The position numbers and the translations under genes were made by a program. The notes beneath the pieces are model-generated. The model did not search any database, had not been told where the DNA came from, and saw only the letters and a program-made list of their open reading frames with translations. A stretch of 11,312 nucleotides of DNA from Dictyocoela muelleri (lineage: Eukaryota > Microsporidia). Of the stretch, positions 1-6,632 are shown one piece after another. Numbering within the stretch: the first letter of the stretch is position 1; every line of letters begins with the position of its first letter. The stretch spans positions 1-11,312 of the forward strand of contig SDVU01000697.1 of the NCBI GenBank assembly GCA_016256075.1, written 5' to 3'.

Positions 1-146
1 CAAATGTCGAATTCTAATTTTATCAAATGTCGAATTCAAGTTTTATCAAATGTCGAATTCAAGTTTTATCAAATGTCGAATTCTAATTTTATCAAATGTC
101 GAATTCAAGTTTTATCAAATGTCGAATTCAAGTTTTATCAAATGTC
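1..146. repeat. 23-bp minisatellite with 69-bp higher-order period
   Basis: Six head-to-tail copies of a 23-bp unit (caaatgtcgaattcaagttt plus tat) start at 1, 24, 47, 70, 93 and 116, and a partial seventh starts at 139. Two variants occur, one with cta and one with caa after the gaatt core, in the order A-B-B-A-B-B. The array therefore repeats with a 69-bp period. It starts at the window edge, so it may continue to the left. Three 23-bp units make a multiple of three bases, which gives an open but repetitive reading frame (4-192). I regard that frame as a by-product of the repeat and not a gene. Confidence 0.9.
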
Positions 147-290
147 TATTTCACTCAAAATTCTCCTAAACCTAAAAACCTTGACTAATTGAAATTTAAT
201 CTATCATTTCAAAGCATAAAAGAAAATGACTTTTTAAAAGAGTGTATGAAAGATAAAAAATCAATATTCAGAAGCTTCAAAACTTGAATT

Positions 291-440
291 TAAAGAGACG
301 GGTTTTACAAGAGTGAACATTAACAGTCACTAGAAAAGTATAAAAAAAACATTTAACTAAAAAACTTCAATGGAAAAGAGACGGGTTTCACAAAAGTGAA
401 CAATAACAGTTACCACGTACTATCAATAAAAACATTAACT
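291..440. repeat. direct repeat pair, 83-bp period
   Basis: A segment starting aaagagacgggttttacaag near 292 recurs as aaagagacgggtttcacaaa near 375, exactly 83 bases later at the gagacggg core (295 and 378). Similarity continues through a gtgaacaataacag-like stretch and, after small gaps, through aaaaacattaacta. It is a two-copy diverged tandem duplication in noncoding DNA. I see no coding capacity and no terminal structure that would make it a transposon. Confidence 0.7.
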
Positions 441-487
441 AAATTTTACGTTATTTAAAGGCCTAATATCCCGAGGATATGACAAAT

Positions 488-610
488 ATCATATTTCTAT
501 AGTAATTGACCGCTTAATGCCATTCTCAATTATTTATAAAGTGATTATAAATAATTTTAATCATGATATTTAAATTTTACATTCAAGAGTGTTAACAAAT
601 AAGCTGTCAG
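488..610 (+). repeat. dispersed repeat R, partial copy (3' end only)
   Basis: This matches the last third of the R family seen in full at 1802-2236, 6114-6518 and 9983-10436. Shared blocks are ttgaccgcttaatgccatt, caattattta, tttaaattttacattcaaga and gtgttaac followed by agctgtc. The upstream two thirds of R are absent, so the copy is truncated at its 5' side. It has the same orientation as all other copies. It ends about 285 bases before the NSE4-like gene. Confidence 0.75.
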
Positions 611-890
611 ATTAAAAAAATTTTACTCTTGATTTAAATTTTTTGTCTTAATTTAATTTTTAAGGATTTTTGAGATATAAAAATTTTATAAAGAAAATTT
701 CCTCATCAAAATATGTAATAAAGTTTATTTTAATATTCTGAATTAACATTGTTCTTAAATATATACTGAATAATTTATTTTAATTATTAATTTGATGACC
801 ATTATAGTTGTACCAACTTCTCAATATGAATACAATTAGTCCAATATTTTTTTATCGTAAATAAATTTATTTACATTTAATTTCGAGTTA

Positions 891-893
891 CCC
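891..893 (+). promoter_or_regulatory. CCC start-proximal motif of the NSE4-like gene
   Basis: CCC sits three bases before ATG (CCCATTATG). The unrelated gene at 6633 has the same arrangement (CCCTTATG). A C-rich or G-rich triplet just before the start codon is a known feature of microsporidian genes and is conspicuous in such AT-rich DNA. It supports both the start choice and the microsporidian origin. Confidence 0.55.
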
Positions 894-896
894 ATT

Positions 897-1625
897 ATGA
901 AAAAAATGATTAAAGAAGAATACAACGAACTCCTGCGCGAATTAAGATTTAAAAAGGAAAGAGATGGTGATGATCAGTATTTAAATGAAATTCTAGATAA
1001 AAGTGATATTCTGTTTGAAAAGATTGAAGATGTGAATCTTTTAAAGATTGACGCAAAAATACGATCTGAGAGTACCAGACTTTCAAACCAATGTCTTGAA
1101 AAACAAATCAAAGGCAATTTCACTGTCAATGATTTTATTAATTTTATGAAAAAACCGGAATTTAACGAATTTTGCAGAAAAATTGCTGAAAATTACATTG
1201 GAATTGATTTTTTTGTACCATGTTCATTAGTTCCCAAAGAAAGTATAACTAGAAAAAAATCGGAAAAAATAACTGAATCACAAGCTATCGAACCAAATAA
1301 AATAGAAAAGATTGATGAAGATGAAGCAGTTGTTTATATTGATAAGATTGTGGCTAGTATTTCTGAAAATGTCAATTTTTACAAACTCGTTTTAGACCCG
1401 AATAGTTTTTCAAAAACAGTTGAAAATATTTTTTATACTTCTTTCGCGATTAAACTTAAAAAACTTTTTGTTTTTCAAGACAACTCTGGAAATATTTTAG
1501 TCACAAAAATAAATCCTAATAAAGGTAAAAATAATGACGATAGTCATTTAATTTTTGATATTGAATTTAATGAATATAAGAAATTGATTGAAAATTTGAA
1601 AATACATGAAGCTTTTATTAAATAA
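897..1625 (+). CDS. NSE4: NSE4-like kleisin subunit of the Smc5/6 complex
   Basis: A complete 242-residue frame with ATG preceded by CCCATT. I assign it to Nse4, the kleisin that bridges the Smc5 and Smc6 heads in a nuclear complex acting in DNA repair and chromosome stability. The C-terminal third (about 160-242) carries the family's signature: FYKLVLDPNSFSKTVENIFY followed by SFAIKLKKLFVF, resembling the canonical F-x-x-L-V-x-D-P-x-S-F-x-x-T-V-E-N-x-F-Y-x-S-F block of the winged-helix domain. Residues 24-95 (FEKIEDVNLLKIDAKIRSES, then FTVNDFINFMKKP) fit the N-terminal helical kleisin domain. Residues 112-145 are a charged, low-complexity linker. At 242 residues it is much shorter than yeast Nse4 (about 400), as is usual for microsporidian proteins. 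Codon use is AT-biased. No intron is apparent. The motif match is strong, but no alignment was run. Confidence 0.82.
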   Translation: MKKMIKEEYNELLRELRFKKERDGDDQYLNEILDKSDILFEKIEDVNLLKIDAKIRSESTRLSNQCLEKQIKGNFTVNDFINFMKKPEFNEFCRKIAENYIGIDFFVPCSLVPKESITRKKSEKITESQAIEPNKIEKIDEDEAVVYIDKIVASISENVNFYKLVLDPNSFSKTVENIFYTSFAIKLKKLFVFQDNSGNILVTKINPNKGKNNDDSHLIFDIEFNEYKKLIENLKIHEAFIK

Positions 1626-1801
1626 TTATTGATAGACTATTTAGAGTAAAATTATTCCGATATTTAAAGTTTTTAAAATTCAATAGTAATTTTATCATCT
1701 TTAAAAATGATTAAAAATTAAAACTCAAAAAATTTAAAATAATTAAAATAATTAAAAATTAAAAATATTTATAATTTTATTTTGCATAAAAATATATGTA
1801 T
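1626..1801. other. AT-rich spacer between NSE4-like gene and R copy 1
   Basis: Very AT-rich DNA with runs of aattaaaa (1720-1760). No gene or distinct signal is visible. The gene's 3' end and any polyadenylation signal must lie here or in the R copy that follows. Confidence 0.5.
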
Positions 1802-2236
1802 TATTACATGATGAGAATATCCATAATTTTTATCACATATATTTATCTATAACCACTTTCTTTTACTCTTTAGTTTTTGGTGTTCCAATAATATGTCACT
1901 TCCTAAGCTAACCAGAAGCCCAGCTGTATACACGATTCTAGTTTTATCAATGTGTGTCTGGATACGTGTAATTCGAGGTTTTTTCATAAATTTGTATTTT
2001 CACTACATATTTTGACGAAATGCGTCATCACACTCATTCGGAAACTAAGTAGAGTCCTTCTGCTTCATTGTCATATTAGACCGAGTCTTAATCCACTTAG
2101 AACACCGGAACAGATATATATTAAACTATAATTATCCACCGCTTAATGTCATTTTTAATTATTTATTAAGTAACGTCTAGGACATTCAAATCAGATAGTT
2201 AAATTTTAAATTGAAAAGAGTTTAACACAGAGCTGT
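1802..2236 (+). repeat. dispersed repeat R, full copy 1
   Basis: About 435 bp. It begins with tattacatgatgagaatatc and ends near taacacagagctgtc. Blocks shared with the copies at 6114 and 9983 include ggtgttccaataatatgtca, cttcctaagctaaccagaag, ctgtatacacgatt, gcgtcatcacactcatt, cttctgcttcattg and ccgcttaatgtcatt. The GC content is visibly higher than the surroundings. I see no open reading frame of note, no clear terminal inverted repeat and no certain target-site duplication. It starts 176 bases after the stop codon of the NSE4-like gene, so it may supply part of that transcript's 3' end. It could be a SINE-like or solo-LTR-like element or a structured noncoding sequence. The class is unknown. 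Confidence 0.75.
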
Positions 2237-2268
2237 CGTCCATATGTGAATTTTACATACATAAAATA

Positions 2269-2592
2269 CAGGGTTTTACAAACTTATAGACCCGTTTTGC
2301 AAAGTTATATACCCATTTTTGGAAAGTTATAGACCCGTTTTGCAAAGTTATAGACCCATTTTTGCAAAGTTATAAACCCATTTTTGCAAAGATATAGACT
2401 CTTTTTGTAAAGATATAGACCCATTTTTGCAGAGTTATAGACCTATTTTTGCAGAGTTATAGACCCATTTTGCAGAGTTATAGACCTATTTTTGCAGAGT
2501 TATAGACCCATTTTTGCAGAGTTATAGACCTATTTTTGCAGAGTTATAGACCTATTTTTGCAGAGTTATAAATCCATTTCTTCAAAGTTATA
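2269..2592. repeat. Element A left terminal inverted repeat, ~21-bp subunit array
   Basis: About 15 head-to-tail copies of a 20- to 22-bp unit of the form ttttgcaaagttatagaccc(at). The outermost unit carries the CAGGG terminus. Outer units read gcaaag; units from about 2426 inward mostly read gcagag and are nearly identical to one another, which suggests a recent local expansion. A variant unit, agactctttttgtaaagata (about 2396-2416), has a counterpart at the equivalent position in the right arm. Confidence 0.9.
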
Positions 2593-3460
2593 CAGAGTAT
2601 TTCATTTTTATTGACACCACGTTGCATTTTTATTGACGCCATCTTGCATTTTTATTGACACTTAATGTCCAAAATTACATTTTTTGTTCATGTATTCTAC
2701 TTCCAAATAATAAATAAAAGAAAAAACAAAATAAGACTAAAAGAGATACAACAAAAGGAAAAAATTTTATTAAAAGTTAAAACGTAAAGAATAATATTTT
2801 TTTTATAGATTATTAAACAGCTAGCGGAAATTACCGCTTTAAGAAGATAGGCAGGTAAACTAAAATTAGTGTGTACGAAAATTAGTGTGTTTACGAAAAT
2901 TAGTGTGTTTACGAAAATTAGTGGGTTTATGAGAATTACCTGTTTTAAAAATTAGAGATTTAATGAATTTAACAGTTTTAAGAAATTAAAGATGCGCGAA
3001 AATTAGAAGTTTTACGCAAATAAACTGTTTTACGAATATTAGAGTTTGACAAAAATCAACTGTTTATGAAAATCATATATTTTTTTCCTATTTTTTGAAA
3101 GCGCTAATTTTAATAAAACAGCTAATTTTCGTAAATTCAAACCGAAAAACGATAAGTCGCTTTTTGGGGAATTTTCTCGTTTCATAAAAAAAAGAAAAAG
3201 GTTTTAATTATTTAAAAAAAGTAGCACAAAAAATCGCCGCGGTATGTTCTCGTAAACTCTGTTCGAGCGCAGCGCGGTCTCAGCACGAGAAATCGTCAGG
3301 ATTTTTTTTATAAAAAATTATTTGTATATCTTAGTTTTAACAAAAATATTCGATTTTAACGTTCCTTAGACACTATCTCTAAAAAAATTGGAAATTACCA
3401 AATATGGAAATGTCGAAGTATAATAAAAATACATTTTATTGTTTTATATACATATTTTTT
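2593..3460. repeat. Element B left arm
   Basis: In order from the outside: three 22-bp units of catttttattgacaccacgt type (the right arm has two); an A-rich stretch; the cagctagcggaaattaccgc block at 2818; an array of about 18-bp units of acgaaaattagtgtgttt type (about 2875-3085); a short inverted stretch of the same unit (about 3105-3137, ctaattttcgt), so that the arm itself can fold back; a 59-bp GC-rich stretch absent from the right arm (about 3237-3295); and the inner block containing ttagacactatctcta. Confidence 0.8.
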
Positions 3461-3512
3461 AATCAGTTTATAAATAAACATTATGAACCGTCTTATAGGA
3501 AAAATAGATTTC
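3461..3512. other. Element B central spacer
   Basis: About 50 bases lie between the innermost paired blocks (tatacatatttttta on the left, aaaatatgtatata on the right). They include gttcgtaa-unrelated unique sequence around gaaccgtcttatagg. It would form the loop if the two arms paired. No gene is visible. Confidence 0.6.
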
Positions 3513-4372
3513 AAAATATGTATATAAAATAATATAAATTAATTTTTAAAATACTTTGATATTTCCATATTTAATATTTTTTTTCTAGAGATAGTGTCTA
3601 AAGAACGTCAGAATCGAATAATCTTGTTAAAAGTAAGATATTGCTATAATTTTTTATCAAAAAATAATTCGATGCGAGTTCTCGTGCTACATTATTTTTT
3701 TATAATTAAAAGGTTTGCGTTCTTTCGTGAAAAAAACGGCAGAAAAAAAACGAAAAAAAAACGACTTTGACTTTTTTCTGGTTGCCTTTACGAAATATGA
3801 TGTGCACGAAAATTAGAGGTTTTACGAAAATTAGAGGTTTTACGAAAATTAGCATTTTACACAAATCAAGTGTTTTATGAAAATCACATTTTATATCCTA
3901 ATTTTGAAAGCCGTAATTTCCATAAAACCGCTAATTTTTGTAAAAACTCTAATTTCGTAAAGCTTTTAATTTCATTTAACCGGTAATTTTTTTAACCCGC
4001 TTATTCTCGTAAAAAATCTTAGTTTGTAAAACCTCTTGGATCGTATAAATGTTAATTTCATTAAACTGCCAATTTTTGTAAACCCTCTTATTTTCGTTAA
4101 CCTTCTTATATTATTAAAGCGTAATTTCTGCTAGCTGTATAATAATTTAAAAAAGTAAAAATATTTATTTTTACGTTTAAACTTTTATTTATTTTTTTTC
4201 TTTTTGTTGTTTATCTTTTAATCTTATTTTATTTTTTCCTTTATTTATTCTTATATTGTTTATTATTTAGAGGTAGTTAAATTTGGAAGTGAATACATGG
4301 ACAAAAAATGTAATTTTGGATATAATTGTCAATAAAAATGAAAACTGGTGTCAATAAAAATTATTTGCTCTG
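3513..4372. repeat. Element B right arm
   Basis: Reverse-complement partner of the left arm, in mirrored order: inner block with tagagatagtgtctaa (3586-3601); gttctcgtgctac (about 3678-3690) joined directly, without the 59-bp stretch found on the left; a short acgaaaattagaggttt array (about 3805-3855); the long inverted array of aaaccgctaatttttgt type (about 3920-4125); gctagctg at 4130-4137; an A/T-rich stretch; and the terminal ggtgtcaataaaaa units. The arms differ by many substitutions and small gaps, so the palindrome is not newly formed. Confidence 0.8.
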
Positions 4373-4480
4373 AAAATATAATAATTTAAATTATTTTGAA
4401 TTAAAAATAAAACTAGCTGAATAATTACTGTATTTAGATTGCAGCAAAAATATTGTTTTTATTATATTAAATCTCTCTCA
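4373..4480. other. Element A sequence between B and the transposase 3' end
   Basis: AT-rich noncoding DNA belonging to the interior of element A, between B's right end and the transposase stop codon at 4481-4483. No motif is visible. Confidence 0.5.
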
Positions 4481-5298
4481 TTAGATATTTTCCAACAGAT
4501 TTTTCATATGCTTAAAAAATACTCTCATTTCAAAGGTTTCAATATTCGATATAGTATTGATAGTTGATACTATTTCTTGCAAATTTCGAAGGCTTTCTTG
4601 TCTTATGAACTTTGATTTAAATGCTAAAAAAAATCTTCAATCGAGTTTAAGTGAGGCGAATGAAGTGGTAATAGTATAGAATATAGCTGTTTGTACAAAT
4701 TCTTAGGCAACTTCAATAGTTTTCTAGATGGTTGCACTGTTCATAATGATATGTTTTGTAAAATTATGTGTTAATAATAGAATATCGTTATTGATAAAAT
4801 CTAGCAAACCCAAAGATTTAAGACTTCTTATTTTTGTTTTATAACAATATATGACGTTAATCAATATGGCGCACAAAAAAGATACATTTGTGCCTTTTAA
4901 TTTAGTAACTGTTGTATATTCTTTTATATTCTTTTGTGAATATCTATAATTAGGAGTTATATGCAGATTAAATCCGGATTAATTAGGAAAAATTAAATCT
5001 TTGTTAAATATATTATTTATCAAATTCGCATAAATTACTCTCCGTGTCTATTTTCATCGGATTTTATAGATGTAGGTATTGTAGAAATTATTCTTCCTGT
5101 ATAATTCATTTATTCTATGTTCCTACACAGACTTGGTAAATATACGTCGATTATCATATTGTTTTCGTAATTCAATGACAGTGTTTGAAGTCTCGTGTAG
5201 AGATTTATGAAAAGTTCGAGGTTTATTTCATTTTTTCTTAAGGTTATATCTTTCTTTATTCCTCGTTTATTTTCTTCTGAAGAAATTAGGGTTTTCAT
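4481..5298 (-). pseudogene. Tc1/mariner-type transposase remnant
   Basis: Read on the minus strand, fragments in several frames match the order of a Tc1/mariner DDE transposase. An N-terminal open stretch starts at the ATG at 5296-5298 (MKTLISSEENKRGIKKDITL) and runs to 5110. An open stretch over 4727-4978 (84 residues) holds SGFNLHITPNYRYS, GTNVSFLCAI and LDFINND, ending IIMNSATI. A short stretch at about 4630-4680 reads LLPLHSPHLNSIEDFF, and the C-terminus (4481-4627) reads SLRNLQEIVSTINTISNIET and ends FFKHMKNLLENI. In active relatives the second piece starts DETGFN and ends with an IIMDNA-type motif. Here the first catalytic aspartate is lost behind a stop and the second reads asparagine, while the glutamate of the SPHLNxIE block remains. 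At least two frame changes and several stops show that it is dead. The length of about 270 codons is near normal for the family. Confidence 0.78.
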
Positions 5299-5525
5299 GA
5301 TCAAAATAACTATTTAAAAATTTTATTGTTATTCTTTGAATTGAGGAGCGTAAGAAATTCATTAAAGTCATTATTTCACATTGTTTCTTTTAAAGACGTA
5401 TAAAACGTAAAAAACTTTTAATTGTCTCTTTTGTTATATATTTTCTTTCTTTTCTTTGTCGATTTTCGCAGTTATAATTTCGGCCTGTCATTTTTGTTGG
5501 GTGTAAAATAATTAATGATTTTGGT
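5299..5525. other. Element A interior, between transposase start and right arm
   Basis: AT-rich noncoding DNA that would contain the transposase promoter, since the gene reads leftward from 5298. I see no clear promoter motif. Confidence 0.45.
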
Positions 5526-5717
5526 CTTTAATCTGCAAAAATGGGTCTATAACTTTGCAAAATGGGTCTATAACTCTGCAAAACGGGTCTATATCTATAC
5601 AAAAAGAGTCTATATCTTTGCAAAAACGGGTTTATAACTTTGCAAAAATGGGTCCATAACTTTGCAAAATGGGTCTATAACTTTGCAAAAATGGGTATAT
5701 AAGTTTGCAAAACCCTG
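5526..5717. repeat. Element A right terminal inverted repeat, ~21-bp subunit array
   Basis: Eight to nine units of tgggtctataactttgcaaa type, the reverse complement of the left-arm unit, ending ttgcaaaaccctg at 5717. A variant unit, acaaaaagagtctatatctt (about 5599-5618), mirrors the left-arm variant. Counted from the outer end, the same unit variants appear in nearly the same order on both arms. The right arm lacks the expanded gcagag block of the left arm. Confidence 0.88.
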
Positions 5718-5719
5718 TA

Positions 5720-5844
5720 ACATGACAAAAAGTCACTGGCATAAACTTAAATTGAATAAATAAAAATTATATTAACAAACCATTGAAAATACACATTTTA
5801 AGCTCGGTAATTGATAAATCAGAAAAACTAAGAAATTAATTCAA
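5720..5844. other. AT-rich spacer right of element A
   Basis: This is the flank that would have adjoined the sequence at 2236-2266 before element A inserted. No gene, repeat or signal is seen. Confidence 0.45.
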
Positions 5845-5923
5845 AAAATGTCGAAAATATCGAAAATGTCGAAAATGTCAAAAATGTCGAAAATGTCAAA
5901 AATGTCGAAAAATAAAAATGTCG
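5845..5923. repeat. 9-bp minisatellite (aaaatgtcg)
   Basis: Seven in-phase units of aaaatgtcg, with variants aaaatatcg and aaaatgtca, run from 5845 to 5907. A further unit at 5915-5923 follows a short interruption. The core atgtcgaa is shared with the 23-bp repeat at the window start, though the units differ otherwise. Confidence 0.85.
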
Positions 5924-5961
5924 AATTTTTTTTTCAGATTTCATTTTGAGCTATTCATTTT

Positions 5962-6111
5962 AGATTTTGATTTTACAGATTTTGACTCTACAGATTTCAA
6001 TTTTACGAATTTCAATTGTAAAGATTTCAATTTTAAAGATTTCAATTTTACAGATTTTGATTTTACGAAATACAATTTTACGATATACAAATTTACGAAT
6101 TTTAAGTTTTA
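5962..6111. repeat. 15-bp minisatellite (agatttcaattttac)
   Basis: Ten consecutive 15-bp units, with consensus agatttyraattttac and variants in the first two and middle bases, occupy 5962-6111 without a phase break. Because 15 is divisible by three, one frame (5918-6172, 84 codons) reads as five-residue repeats such as TDFDF and KDFNF. It runs on into repeat R and has no CCC motif. I treat it as noncoding satellite DNA, with a small chance that it is translated. Confidence 0.88.
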
Positions 6112-6113
6112 TT

Positions 6114-6518
6114 TATTACATGCTGACAATATCCATATTTGCCAACTCGTAGAGTTGTCTCCATATGTATAGATCTTTGATTGTTTTTGTTAAAGTTATA
6201 CGTATTATAAGCTACTCAAAGTTCCAGCTACATACACGATTTTCTTTTTTTTCCAATGACTTATCAGGATCGAGTAACATTGTTTTTTATATTTTTTATT
6301 ACATGATTAATTTCTCGAGGTCGTTTAATTATTATTTCCCACACCTGGAAGAGCCCCTTCGGATTCCTTGTTATATTAAACAAGACAAATCAGCTATACA
6401 GCCGTATATTAAACTACGGTTATTGACCGCTTAATGTCATTTACAATTATTTATTAAAAAGATTTCAAACATTTTATACCACAAATTTAAATTTTACATT
6501 CCTGGACGTTAATAATGA
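6114..6518 (+). repeat. dispersed repeat R, copy 2
   Basis: About 405 bp, beginning tattacatgctgacaatatc and ending near acattcctggacgttaataa. It carries caactcgtagagttgtctcc (a perfect 6-bp stem with a 3-base loop), ccagctacatacacgatttt, cacacctggaagagcccctt, cggattccttg and ttgaccgcttaatgtcattt. It has diverged more in its middle than copies 1 and 3. The 15-bp minisatellite lies on both sides of it (5962-6111 and 6535-6579), as expected if R inserted into that array. Its 3' end is about 115 bases before the next gene, so it could influence that gene's promoter. Confidence 0.75.
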
Positions 6519-6534
6519 GTTTTTTGCACCTTAC

Positions 6535-6579
6535 AGATTTTAATTTTACACATTTTAATTTTATACATTTTAATTTTAT
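6535..6579. repeat. 15-bp minisatellite, three units beyond R copy 2
   Basis: Units agattttaattttac (6535-6549), acattttaattttat (6550-6564) and acattttaattttat (6565-6579). They match the 15-bp repeat left of R copy 2 in length, and share the attttaattttac-type core. Confidence 0.75.
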
Positions 6580-6627
6580 AATTTTGTAGAATTTATCAAT
6601 GACTATTTTTAAATTAAATCATACATG

Positions 6628-6630
6628 CCC
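6628..6630 (+). promoter_or_regulatory. CCC start-proximal motif of the 214-residue gene
   Basis: CCC sits two bases before ATG (CCCTTATG), matching the arrangement at the NSE4-like gene. It supports translation starting at 6633. The nearby ATG at 6625 is followed in frame by a stop two codons later and cannot be the start. Confidence 0.55.
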
Positions 6631-6632
6631 TT

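Larger units (their letters stand above)
193..896. other. gene-free AT-rich interval
   Basis: I see no credible coding region on either strand here. The interval holds a duplicated 83-bp-period pair (about 291-440) and a 3'-end fragment of dispersed repeat R (488-610). The remaining 280 bases up to the NSE4-like gene are AT-rich with no recognisable structure except the CCC triplet just before that gene's start codon. Confidence 0.6.
2593..4372. mobile_element. Element B: 1.78-kb palindromic foldback element inside A
   Basis: Both ends start CAGAG and run into tttttattgacacca (left from 2593, right as reverse complement ending at 4372). The inverted similarity does not stop at the termini but continues to the centre. 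Matching pairs are tccaaaattacattttttg (2669-2687 with 4301-4319), cagctagc (2818-2825 with 4130-4137), ttagacactatctcta (3366-3381 with 3586-3601) and tatacatat near the axis. Paired coordinates sum to about 6955-6971 throughout, so it is one long palindrome with arms of roughly 870 bp and a spacer of about 50 bp. TA precedes the left end but AA follows the right end, so the target duplication is imperfect or mutated. I see no coding region. It is best described as a non-autonomous foldback/MITE-like element. Confidence 0.8.
2269..5717 (-). mobile_element. Element A: decayed Tc1/mariner-type DNA transposon, interrupted by element B
   Basis: The outer ends are matching inverted repeats starting CAGGGTTTTRCAAACTTATA (2269 onward, and the reverse complement ending at 5717). 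Each is flanked by TA (2267-2268 and 5718-5719), the target duplication expected of the Tc1/mariner (IS630) superfamily. Between the ends lies a broken minus-strand transposase (4481-5298) with the family's SPHLNxIE block. Without the 1780-bp insert B the element would be about 1.67 kb, a normal size for this superfamily. Its terminal repeats are unusually long and made of about 21-bp subunits. It is inactive: the transposase frame is broken several times and catalytic residues are lost. It lies 32 bases after R copy 1. Confidence 0.8.

Noticed and set aside
4-192. A 62-codon open frame over the 23-bp repeat
   Set aside because: It exists only because three 23-bp units make a multiple of three. 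It is pure repeat with no CCC motif and no non-repetitive domain.
1879-1960. tRNA-derived SINE head within repeat R
   Set aside because: The ggtgttccaataa stretch resembles a B box only loosely, and no A box lies at the right distance in several copies.
2269-2592. CRISPR-like array (regular ~21-bp units)
   Set aside because: Units are contiguous with no unique spacers, an inverted copy lies at the other transposon end, and the context is eukaryotic.
3255-3275. tRNA gene or pol III B box at gttcgagcgc
   Set aside because: No A box, no cloverleaf and no aminoacyl stem could be found around it. Noted only as a resemblance.
2593-4137. Reading B as three or four separately nested elements (termini near 2593, 2818 and 3221)
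   Set aside because: The matching pairs keep one common axis and similarity continues across each supposed boundary, so a single palindrome is simpler. Not fully excluded.
5967-6152. A second open frame over the 15-bp array
   Set aside because: Shadow frame of the minisatellite, isoleucine/leucine-rich because of composition alone.
6165-6434. An 89-codon open frame on the plus strand
   Set aside because: It lies inside dispersed repeat R copy 2, and the equivalent frame is not kept in copies 1 and 3.
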